A stretch of 5,034 nucleotides of DNA from Actinomycetota bacterium. Its GTDB lineage: Bacteria; Actinomycetota; UBA4738. Below, in pieces: positions 1 to 4,640 of this stretch. Within the stretch, counting starts at the first letter, position 1; every line of letters starts with the position of its first letter. The stretch covers positions 543 through 5,576 of the forward strand of contig VAYC01000251.1 of NCBI GenBank assembly GCA_005885025.1. Reading direction: 5' to 3'. A model generated the notes under the pieces. It was not told the DNA's origin, ran no database searches, and was given only the letters and a program-made list of their open reading frames with translations. The position numbers and the translations under genes are program-made.

Positions 1-166
1 TGAAGTTGGCGAAGGTGACGAAGGACACCCAGAACGCGGACCGGGTGATGAGGAAGACGAACCATGCCAGCGCCACGGACTGCATCCAGGTGCCGACGTT
101 GGAGAGGATGGCCCCGGTCCAGAGCAGGCGATAGTTGCGGTACCGGAGCGAGTCGAACGAGCCCAT
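1..166 (-). CDS. MFS transporter, N-terminal 55 residues (runs off left edge)
   Basis: This is the start of a major facilitator superfamily transporter of the MFS_3/EntS-like exporter group, an inner-membrane secondary transporter whose substrate cannot be told from this fragment. Translation from ATG 166-164 begins MGSFDSLRYRNYRLLW and continues through a segment containing SNVGTWMQ. The short cytoplasmic LRYRNYRLLW stretch followed by a first membrane helix and GTWMQ is typical of this group. A second hydrophobic run (residues about 31-50, ALAWFVFLI) follows. Only about an eighth of the usual 400-plus residues lies in the window. The ATG sits 3 bases after the TAG of the upstream kinase-like gene and has no clear Shine-Dalgarno site, so translation is probably coupled to that gene. 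Family assignment is confident; substrate is unknown. Confidence 0.85.
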   Translation of the reverse strand, partial: MGSFDSLRYRNYRLLWTGAILSNVGTWMQSVALAWFVFLITRSAFWVSFVTFANF

Positions 167-169
167 CCG

Positions 170-787
170 CTACGGGGCAAGCTTCTGCCGGGCCACGGTC
201 ACGGCGACGTCCACCGCGACGTCCATCGGCAGCCGCGATGTGTTCAGGATGCAGTTGTACAGGAGCGGATCGCGGATGTCTCGTCCGTAGAAGCGGCGGA
301 CATAGCCGGCGCGCTCGGCGTCCACGCGTTCGCACCGGATGAGCGCTTCCTTCTCGTCCACGTGCTGCCACTCGGCGATACGGCGAGCCCGATCTCCGAC
401 CTCCCCGACCAGCGAGAGGTGGCACGCATCCGCTCGATCGGCCAGGGCAGCCTGGGCCCCTCGCCCGAGGATCACGTAGCTCCCCGCTCGGGCCAGCGAG
501 AGGATCACCCGCCGGGTGGCCTCGGCCAGCGACCGGTCGTCGAGATCGGGGACCGGGGCCAGCCCGAAGCCCGGGGTGGCCGCGGCCAGGGCCATGCCCA
601 GCTCCTCGACGAGGGCCGGGGCCCGTTCGTCCCTGGCCTTGACGACCTCCGGATCGAGGCCCAGCCGCTTGGCTGCCTCCTCGGCGAGCTCTCGATCCAC
701 GAAGACGAACCTCAGCCTGTCGGCCAGCGCTCGGGCCACCCGTCTCCCGCCCGCTCCGTACTGGCGGGAAACGGTCAGCACCGCCAT
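170..787 (-). CDS. cytidylate kinase-like family protein
   Basis: A 205-residue P-loop-fold protein of the cytidylate-kinase-like family (Pfam Cytidylate_kin2 type), presumably a cytoplasmic nucleotide-binding enzyme; the physiological substrate of the family is not established. Visible signatures: N-terminal VLTVSRQYGAGGRRVARALA (residues 3-22), a glycine-rich loop replacing the classical Walker A; VFVDREL (28-34); VILGRGAQA (105-113); and the C-terminal RRFYGRDIRDPLLYNCILNT (164-183), the hallmark of this family. ATG 787-785 is preferred because homology begins at MAVLTVSRQYG. The frame is open up to an ATG at 844, but those 19 extra residues are Arg/Pro-rich and would overlap the hydrolase end. 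No strong Shine-Dalgarno site is seen. The start lies 13 bases after the hydrolase stop and the stop lies 3 bases before the MFS start, so it is the third gene of an operon. Confidence 0.86.
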   Translation of the reverse strand: MAVLTVSRQYGAGGRRVARALADRLRFVFVDRELAEEAAKRLGLDPEVVKARDERAPALVEELGMALAAATPGFGLAPVPDLDDRSLAEATRRVILSLARAGSYVILGRGAQAALADRADACHLSLVGEVGDRARRIAEWQHVDEKEALIRCERVDAERAGYVRRFYGRDIRDPLLYNCILNTSRLPMDVAVDVAVTVARQKLAP

Positions 788-800
788 CGGACGTCGTGGT

Positions 801-1534
801 CTACGCGGACGCCCGGGGCCGGCCCGCGATCGCCCCCGCGTCAAAGTCCAGCGTGGCTACGTGATAGGAGTTCAGGAGCGGGACGAGCTCCTTCCGGTCG
901 CTTCCCGCCCGCTCGTAGACGTACTTCGAGTTCGACGGCTTGACCAAATGGTCCTCGACGGAGGAGAACACCAGCAGCGGCAGACGCATGGAGGGAAGCT
1001 CTCGCTGGACCACTCGATAGAACTTCCCGAGCTGGGAGGCCGCGCGCAACGGAACCCGTTCGTACACGATCTCGTCCTGTCCGGGCTTCTTGATGTCGTT
1101 CCCCACGCCCTTGGCCGTTCGCATGAACAGCCGCACGACCGGTGTCAGGACCAGCTCGGGGCGGCGGACATCCGCGTTGATGGTGACGATCCCCTTGAGC
1201 TTGTCCGGGTGCTTGGCTCCCAGGTGCAGCACCATCGCCCCGCCCATCGACAGCCCGACGGCGATCACCGTGTCACACCGGCTCGCCAGGTCGAGGAGGG
1301 CGGCTTCCGATTCGCTCTCCCAGTTCCTCCACGTGGTTGTCTCCAGGTCCTCCCACGTCGTCCCGTGGCCGGGCAGGCGAGGGCCGATCACGGAGAACCC
1401 TTTGGAGGACAGCCACCGTCCGAAGGGAAGAGCATCGACGCGGGGCACCCCGTGAACCCGTGCTGGAGCAGGAAGCCCGACGGGCCCCCGTCGAAGCGGA
1501 ACGCCTCGGCTCCGGGAAGGACGCGCGCGGCCAC
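801..1534 (-). CDS. alpha/beta hydrolase (carboxylesterase / monoacylglycerol lipase type), interrupted by a frameshift
   Basis: An esterase or lipase of the Est30/monoacylglycerol-lipase type, expected to hydrolyse carboxyl esters such as monoglycerides in the cytoplasm. Reading starts best at GTG 1534-1532 and gives VLPGAEAFRFDGG, then the oxyanion-hole motif LLQHGFTGCPASM. After ATG 1435-1433 the frame is lost; homology resumes one base out of register at CCC 1427-1425 with PFGRWLSSKGFSVIGPRLPG and stays open to TAG 803-801. The triad is complete: Ser in GLSMGG (codon 1250-1248), Asp in SSVEDH (953-951), His in NSYHVATLD (863-861). The motif GVGNDIKKPG also fits actinobacterial members. 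Repaired length is about 244 residues, near normal, but the last 12 residues (AGAIAGRPRASA) lack the usual terminal helix. One missing base around 1427-1432 explains the break: either consensus error or a very recent pseudogene. The second frame also opens at ATG 1643, but its first 70 residues are unlike the family. It lies 17 bases after the membrane-peptide stop. Confidence 0.82.
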
Positions 1535-1551
1535 CGGTCTCGATGGCTCCG

Positions 1552-1677
1552 TCAGGCCCGCCGGGAGTGCGTTCTGAACAGTTGGACCAGGAGGAACACC
1601 GCGAACAGCCCGGCCGCGCCCACCAGCAGGACCAGAATGGCAAGAAATGTCCATTCGAGCGGTCCGAACGCGATCAT
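1552..1677 (-). CDS. small single-span membrane protein, hypothetical
   Basis: A 41-residue open frame, MIAFGPLEWTFLAIL at the start and LVQLFRTHSRRA at the end, with one strongly hydrophobic span (about residues 9-33, rich in Leu, Val, Ala and Phe) followed by a basic tail. It has the layout of a bacterial small transmembrane protein, probably with the C-terminus in the cytoplasm by the positive-inside rule. A purine-rich AGGGGAGGA (plus-strand 1690-1698) lies upstream, but about 13 bases separate GGAGG from the ATG, slightly long. It is the first gene of the minus-strand operon, ending 17 bases before the hydrolase GTG, and sits just downstream of the divergent promoter. The frame stays open far upstream, antisense to plsC; that extension is not believable. 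I do not recognise a family. It is supported by the hydrophobic pattern, position and ribosome site only. Confidence 0.5.
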   Translation of the reverse strand: MIAFGPLEWTFLAILVLLVGAAGLFAVFLLVQLFRTHSRRA

Positions 1678-1686
1678 CCCGATGCG

Positions 1687-1720
1687 TTTTCCTCCCCTGG
1701 CGGGCCCGTATAGTGTATTC
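1687..1720. promoter_or_regulatory. candidate divergent promoter between the operon and plsC
   Basis: On the plus strand TATAGT (1709-1714) is a good -10 box placed 55 bases before the plsC ATG, with a poor -35 candidate TTTTCC at 1687-1692 (16-base spacer). On the minus strand TACACT (1717-1712) overlaps it and could drive the membrane-peptide/hydrolase operon, leaving a leader of about 28 bases. The short AT-rich stretch stands out in GC-rich surroundings. No clear -35 is seen for the minus direction and no operator was identified. Confidence 0.45.
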
Positions 1721-1752
1721 GGGTACGCCGAACCGAGGGGCGGGACCGATCC

Positions 1753-1760
1753 GAGGAAGG
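1753..1760 (+). promoter_or_regulatory. ribosome binding site of plsC
   Basis: GAGGAAGG ends 8 bases before ATG 1769. It fixes the plsC start although the same frame is open upstream as far as 1337. Confidence 0.75.
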
Positions 1761-1768
1761 TGAACCCC

Positions 1769-2506
1769 ATGTTCTGGTGGCTGATGAAGAACGTGTTCCT
1801 GGGCCCGCTGCTGCGCCTGCTGTACCGGCCTAGGGTGATCGGCCTGGAGAACATCCCCACCGATGGGCCGGCTCTCCTCGCCGCGAACCACCAGTCCTTC
1901 CTCGACGACCTACTCCTGCCACTAGTCGTCCCGAAGCGGAAGGTCGTGTTCCTGGCCAAGGCGGAGTACTTCGACAAGTGGTATCTGCGGTGGTTCTTCA
2001 AGGGGGCCAACGTCATCCCGGTCAGGCGTCAGAGCAGCTCCGCCGCGGAAGCGGCCCTCCAGGCAGGCGTCCAGGCCCTTCGGGAAGGGAAGATCGTGGG
2101 GATCTTCCCGGAGGGGACACGCTCACCCGATGGACGCCTGTACCGGGGCAAGACCGGCGTTGCCCGGATGGCCCTCGAGGCCCGCGCCCCGGTCATTCCG
2201 GTGAGCATCTCGGGGACCTTCGAGGCCATGCCGTACGACCGGAAGCTGCCGAAGCCGGGGCGGGTCGAGGTCCGGTTCGGCCGACCCCTGATCTTCGATC
2301 GCCACTACGACACTCCGGCGGACCGGTTCGTCCTGCGTTCCGCAACCGACGAGATCATGTACGAGATCATGATGCTCTCCGGCCAGGAATACGTGGACGA
2401 GTACGCCACGAAGGTGAAGCAGGGGACCGCGTCTCCCGCCGAAAGGCCAGAGGCGAGCCCCGTCTCCGCGAAGCCGCGGGAGGATTCGGCCCGATTCCCC
2501 CGCTGA
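1769..2506 (+). CDS. plsC: 1-acyl-sn-glycerol-3-phosphate acyltransferase (PlsC/LPLAT family)
   Basis: A 245-residue membrane-associated acyltransferase expected to transfer an acyl chain to lysophosphatidic acid, giving phosphatidic acid for phospholipid synthesis. All four family blocks are present: NHQSFLDD (40-47, the catalytic H41-X4-D46), GANVIPVRR (79-87), IFPEGTRSPDG (112-122, acyl-acceptor phosphate binding) and APVIPVSISG (140-149). The first 20 residues (MFWWLMKNVFLGPLLRLLYR) form a hydrophobic or amphipathic membrane anchor. Length is normal. After about residue 215 comes a Pro/Ala/Ser/Glu-rich tail without recognisable domain. ATG 1769 is chosen for its Shine-Dalgarno site and because the family begins here. 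It is transcribed alone, divergent from the hydrolase operon and convergent with the zinc-ribbon gene. Family is certain; the exact acyl acceptor is not, since genomes often hold several paralogues. Confidence 0.92.
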   Translation: MFWWLMKNVFLGPLLRLLYRPRVIGLENIPTDGPALLAANHQSFLDDLLLPLVVPKRKVVFLAKAEYFDKWYLRWFFKGANVIPVRRQSSSAAEAALQAGVQALREGKIVGIFPEGTRSPDGRLYRGKTGVARMALEARAPVIPVSISGTFEAMPYDRKLPKPGRVEVRFGRPLIFDRHYDTPADRFVLRSATDEIMYEIMMLSGQEYVDEYATKVKQGTASPAERPEASPVSAKPREDSARFPR

Positions 2507-2518
2507 GCGAGGCCCGTC

Positions 2519-2535
2519 CCCGGGTCGAGCCCGGG
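2519..2535. terminator. GC hairpin between convergent plsC and zinc-ribbon genes
   Basis: CCCGGG (2519-2524) and CCCGGG (2530-2535) form a perfect six-pair stem with the loop TCGAG. It lies in the 41-base gap between two convergent stop codons, where a two-way terminator would be expected. No T-run follows in either direction, so intrinsic termination is unproven. Confidence 0.4.
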
Positions 2536-2547
2536 TGTTCCTCGTCC

Positions 2548-2715
2548 TCAGCCGTTTCGCGCAGCCCGAGCCCCAGAGACCGCTCCCCGCTTGACAGCTC
2601 GCTGCTCGCTGCCTTCCTGGATCCACCTGGAACCACAAGCCGTGCAGAATGCCCGCCGTTGCGGGCTTACAACGATCACGATCCTCACCGATTGACACAC
2701 CGGACAGCGAGCCAT
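2548..2715 (-). CDS. zinc-ribbon microprotein, hypothetical
   Basis: A 55-residue protein beginning MARCPVCQSVRIVIVV. Two CxxC knuckles, CPVC (C4, C7) and CTAC (C24, C27), are separated by 16 residues with alternating Val/Ile and basic residues, followed by GSRWIQEGSEQ and a basic tail. This is the shape of a one-domain zinc ribbon, binding one Zn ion through four cysteines, as found in nucleic-acid-binding or protein-adaptor microproteins. No enzyme domain is attached. The start is firmly set by AAAGGAG eight bases upstream of ATG 2715-2713, the best ribosome site in the window. The frame is open upstream to 3207, but that part shows no protein-like pattern. The gene stands alone, convergent with plsC, with a gene-free stretch upstream. 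Function is unknown; regulator, RNA-binding or chaperone-like roles are only guesses. Confidence 0.75.
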   Translation of the reverse strand: MARCPVCQSVRIVIVVSPQRRAFCTACGSRWIQEGSEQRAVKRGAVSGARAARNG

Positions 2716-2723
2716 CCCTCCGT

Positions 2724-2730
2724 CTCCTTT
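2724..2730 (-). promoter_or_regulatory. ribosome binding site of the zinc-ribbon gene
   Basis: On the minus strand AAAGGAG, 8 bases before the ATG. It decides the start inside a much longer open frame. Confidence 0.75.
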
Positions 2731-2873
2731 CCGACCAGTCGGTGTCCCCTCCTGGTGGTAGCGGCCGGTTGATACCCCTGTCATCCGGGCGCTTAACCCT
2801 TGAGCGGCCCGGGAGTGACCGACTTGGGTGACGAAAAGGCGAAGTTGGCCCCCACCTGCGGGTTGTCGACCCA

Positions 2874-2897
2874 CTGCTAACCCCGTTGCTAACCCGC
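2874..2897. repeat. two tandem copies of a 12-base unit containing TGCTAACCC
   Basis: CTGCTAACCCCG is followed directly by TTGCTAACCCGC; the shared core TGCTAACCC is at 2875-2883 and 2887-2895. Two copies at one helical-turn spacing could be a protein binding site or chance. No associated gene supports a role. Confidence 0.4.
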
Positions 2898-3016
2898 TGA
2901 CTCCAGCGTCACTTCGAGCAACTCGGCAAGGTCCCGGCGTCCTAGCCAATCGCAGCTTATGACCCCCGGTGCCCGGACATCGGGGACGAGGGCCCGATTC
3001 TGCCATGTGCATGTGG

Positions 3017-3053
3017 TGGCGGGGAGGGCTAGCGATGCAACCCCTCCCCGCTA
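3017..3053. repeat. perfect 10-bp inverted repeat (strong hairpin)
   Basis: GCGGGGAGGG (3019-3028) pairs fully with CCCTCCCCGC (3042-3051) across a 13-base loop; a G-T and a T-A pair may extend the stem to 3017/3053. No T-run follows on either strand, so it is not a standard intrinsic terminator. It could be a structured RNA element or a factor-dependent or GC-only terminator. Confidence 0.6.
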
Positions 3054-3070
3054 CTCGCGCCTTGTGGACC

Positions 3071-3090
3071 CCGGTGAGGGCCGGTGAGAG
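3071..3090. repeat. 10-base tandem duplication
   Basis: CCGGTGAGGG is followed immediately by CCGGTGAGAG, nine of ten positions identical. It lies between the two hairpins. The significance is unknown. Confidence 0.35.
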
Positions 3091-3114
3091 GAGAAGCAGG
3101 AGCGTGCCCGAGGA

Positions 3115-3143
3115 TCCCGCCCTCGCTCTTCTGGTGGGCGGGA
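3115..3143. repeat. 8-bp inverted repeat (hairpin)
   Basis: TCCCGCCC (3115-3122) pairs fully with GGGCGGGA (3136-3143) across a 13-base loop, the same loop length as the hairpin at 3017-3053. There is no T-run on either side. Confidence 0.5.
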
Positions 3144-3342
3144 AAGGGAGGAACAACTCTTTCCATAGGTTAGCGGGCTTGGCGTTTGCCCTCAGGATCA
3201 AGATCAATCACTGGCGACTCAGTTCCGACATGGTGAGCACGGGCGCGAAGCCGATGGTCCACCAGGGAGGGAGGTAAGCAATAGGGCTGCATTCACCGAG
3301 GACAACATCGCGGTGGCGGTCCTCCACTACACCCTGTGGGAC

Positions 3343-3530
3343 GCCATCCCATGGCAGGTCCACGAATCCCACGAGCTCGTCGCCCTCCCGCCGCGCAGAC
3401 CCACGCGAAACTGTGTCGATCGACCTGGCGCTTCCAGTCGTCGGCGAGGACCGGGTGTCCGAATCCTTCCGCCTGCAACGCGTCGACCCCCGTTGTCGAA
3501 CGCGCCGCGCTACTGGTAGGTGATCTCCAT
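3343..3530 (-). pseudogene. GNAT-family N-acetyltransferase, decayed N-terminal fragment
   Basis: Three minus-strand frames, read in turn, rebuild the start of a GNAT acetyltransferase (acetyl-CoA-dependent N-acylation). ATG 3530-3528 gives MEITYQ, an in-frame TAG (3512-3510, where a Trp would fit by one base change), then RGAFDN. One frame over, from 3487, comes VDALQAEGFGHPVLADDW, continuing to HSFAWVC (ending 3395). One frame further comes RREGDELVGFVDLPWDG (ending 3343). The pieces join in order without gaps and resemble actinobacterial GNAT proteins as I remember them (N-terminus like MEITYRW, later GWVCAR and LVGFVNVAWDGG). After WDG the similarity stops, so the acetyl-CoA-binding half is missing: about 60 of roughly 150 residues remain. 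A stop, two frameshifts and a truncation make this a true pseudogene, not a sequencing slip. It is divergent from the methyltransferase. Confidence 0.7.
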
Positions 3531-3536
3531 GGCAGG

Positions 3537-3542
3537 AGCATA
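3537..3542 (-). promoter_or_regulatory. candidate -10 box of the GNAT remnant
   Basis: On the minus strand TATGCT (TANNNT pattern) ends 6 bases before ATG 3530, the spacing of a leaderless transcript. No Shine-Dalgarno site is present. If real, it is a relic promoter. Confidence 0.3.
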
Positions 3543-3578
3543 GCCTCGCGTCGGAGAGCTCCCCCCGATCCGCGTTGT

Positions 3579-3584
3579 TACACT
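3579..3584 (+). promoter_or_regulatory. candidate -10 box of the methyltransferase (near-leaderless start)
   Basis: TACACT ends 10 bases before ATG 3595, so transcription would begin at about 3591-3592 and leave a leader of 3-4 bases at most. No Shine-Dalgarno site precedes the ATG, which agrees with leaderless translation. No -35 match is evident. Confidence 0.4.
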
Positions 3585-3594
3585 CCGGCATCGG

Positions 3595-4536
3595 ATGGCC
3601 CGACCGCTCCTGGCCGCGCGACGCCTGCTTGCCCGCCTAGCCCTGGTCGAGGACGAGCGGGCCAATCGGGCTCGCGAACTGAGCGCCCTCGAGTCGAAGA
3701 TCACCGCCGGCCCTGACTCCCCGGTCGGAAGGCTGGCGGACCAGGTGAAGCGAGTGTCGCGGGAGAACGCCGCCATCCTTCGCCTCCTCGAGGACGGATC
3801 GTCCTCGCAGGTCCCCACCGGTCCAGCCCCGGTCAGTCGAAAGGCGGTCTTCTCGGAGGTCGAACGGGGATCGCGTCAAGATGTCATGGCGAAGCTGCGC
3901 CCATACCTCGGTCGATTCCGAGGCCACGAGCCGATCGTCGACCTCGGGTGTGGGCGCGGCGAGTTCCTCGAGCTGGCTCGGTCCGAGGGGCTGGCCGCGT
4001 ACGGCGTGGACAACGACCCCCAGGTCGTGGCCCGCTGCCGCGAGCTGGGGCTCGAGGCCAGGGAAGAGGACCTCATCGAGCATCTGTCGTCGCTGGAGGA
4101 GGGCTTGCTAGGAGGCGCGTTCAGCGCCCAGGTCGTCGAGCACCTTCCCCCCGAAACGCTCCCCATCCTCATGCATCGGGTCGCGCGAGTCCTGGCCCCG
4201 GGAGGGGTGGTGGTCATCGAGACCCCCAACCCCTCCACGTTCGCCACCCACGTGCAGAGCTTCTGGCGAGACCCCACGCACACCCGTCCCGTTCCCGAGG
4301 ATGCGCTTGGCTTCGCCGCGCGGACGGCCGGGCTGGTGGTCGAGGACGTGCTGTATTCTTCGCCGCTGCCGGACGAGGAGCGCCTGCAGTCCCTTCGAAG
4401 CAGTGTCGCCGATCACGACGTCCGGGCCTTGGTGGAGGCGTTCAACACCCTGGTGGACCGGCTGAACCAGGTGCTGTTCGGATACCAGGACTACGCGCTC
4501 GTCGCCCGGAAACCCAAAGCGGCGTTGTCAGACTGA
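3595..4536 (+). CDS. class I SAM-dependent methyltransferase, WbdD-like
   Basis: A 313-residue S-adenosylmethionine-dependent methyltransferase. Residues 15-66 are charged and helical, likely a short coiled coil (alternating Leu with Glu/Arg). The Rossmann domain follows: motif I IVDLGCGRGEFLEL (114-127), the acidic ribose-binding D139 in YGVDNDP, a motif II/III region AQVVEHLPPETL (178-189), LAPGGVVVIETPNP (200-213), then DPTHTRPVPEDAL (226-238) and LFGYQDYALVARKP (294-307). The EHLPPE, ETPNP, DPTH-RP and LFG-QDYA-IA combination is that of methyltransferases related to the methyl-transfer half of WbdD, which caps O-antigen chains; here no kinase domain is attached. A surface-glycan or other small-molecule target is therefore possible, but no glycan genes are nearby. 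ATG 3595 is taken because a -10 box sits just upstream; there is no ribosome site. It is a single-gene unit flanked by two pseudogene fragments on the other strand. Confidence 0.9.
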   Translation: MARPLLAARRLLARLALVEDERANRARELSALESKITAGPDSPVGRLADQVKRVSRENAAILRLLEDGSSSQVPTGPAPVSRKAVFSEVERGSRQDVMAKLRPYLGRFRGHEPIVDLGCGRGEFLELARSEGLAAYGVDNDPQVVARCRELGLEAREEDLIEHLSSLEEGLLGGAFSAQVVEHLPPETLPILMHRVARVLAPGGVVVIETPNPSTFATHVQSFWRDPTHTRPVPEDALGFAARTAGLVVEDVLYSSPLPDEERLQSLRSSVADHDVRALVEAFNTLVDRLNQVLFGYQDYALVARKPKAALSD

Positions 4537-4640
4537 CCCACGAGCCACTCGACTAGAGCAGTTCGCACGGAAGGACCCACCCTGGCCGCCGCCACCGACG
4601 TCATCGTCCGCACCTCCAAGCCGCCCCGGCTCCGCGTCCT
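4537..4640. other. short spacer after the methyltransferase
   Basis: No intrinsic terminator with a T-run is seen after the TGA at 4536; only a weak CGAG/CTCG four-pair hairpin with a 3-base loop occurs in the first 25 bases. Minus-strand frames continue open here from the PLD remnant but have lost family resemblance. Confidence 0.4.

Larger units (their letters stand above)
2716..3342. other. gene-free stretch of about 630 bases
   Basis: No frame here reads like a protein. The longer open frames (minus 2716-3207, plus 2969-3277, minus 3208-3342) have Arg/Pro/Gly-rich, patternless translations and no good ribosome site. No tRNA T-arm, tmRNA, RNase P or SRP RNA signature was found by eye. It does hold two perfect GC-rich inverted repeats, a 12-base tandem duplication and a 10-base tandem duplication, listed separately. 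The minus-strand leader and promoter of the zinc-ribbon gene must lie near its left end, but no clear -10 or -35 pair was seen. Confidence 0.5.

Noticed and set aside
788..844. ATG 844 as the kinase-like gene start
   Set aside because: It adds 19 Arg/Pro-rich residues overlapping the hydrolase end; family similarity begins exactly at the ATG at 787.
1427..1432. Programmed -1 ribosomal frameshift in the hydrolase
   Set aside because: The sequence is not an X-XXY-YYZ slippery heptamer in the reading frame and no adjacent strong stem was seen.
516..1577. Long plus-strand open frame opposite the kinase and hydrolase genes
   Set aside because: Antisense shadow of GC-rich coding sequence: no family motif, no ribosome site, and both opposite-strand genes have clear homology.
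1535..1643. ATG 1643 as the hydrolase start
   Set aside because: It lies in the frame used after the shift; its first 70 residues do not resemble the family, whereas the GTG 1534 frame gives VLPGAEAF and HGFTG.
1337..1768. Upstream extension of the plsC frame (144 codons)
   Set aside because: Patternless Arg-rich translation antisense to the hydrolase; the Shine-Dalgarno site at 1753-1760 and family length fix the start at 1769.
2519..2535. tRNA T-arm (GGTCGAGCC)
   Set aside because: The loop is only five bases and no acceptor or anticodon stems flank it; it is better read as a hairpin between convergent genes.
2740..2840. Possible tRNA or tRNA fragment (minus strand has CCACCA; GGTTGATAC-like stretch)
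   Set aside because: No acceptor, anticodon and T-arm pairing could be assembled; no GTTCGA-type T-loop.
2716..3207. N-terminal extension of the zinc-ribbon frame
   Set aside because: No domain pattern or ribosome site, while AAAGGAG directly before ATG 2715 is ideal.
2969..3277. 102-codon plus-strand open frame
   Set aside because: No Shine-Dalgarno site, no recognisable domain, and the frame runs through both hairpins; treated as chance.
2716..3342. CRISPR array or transposon ends
   Set aside because: Repeats are only two copies, short and not regularly spaced; no terminal inverted repeats with target duplication and no transposase were found.
3948..4556. Alternative plus- and minus-strand frames within the methyltransferase
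   Set aside because: Arg/Pro/Gly-rich translations typical of out-of-frame GC-rich DNA; the methyltransferase motifs occupy the true frame.
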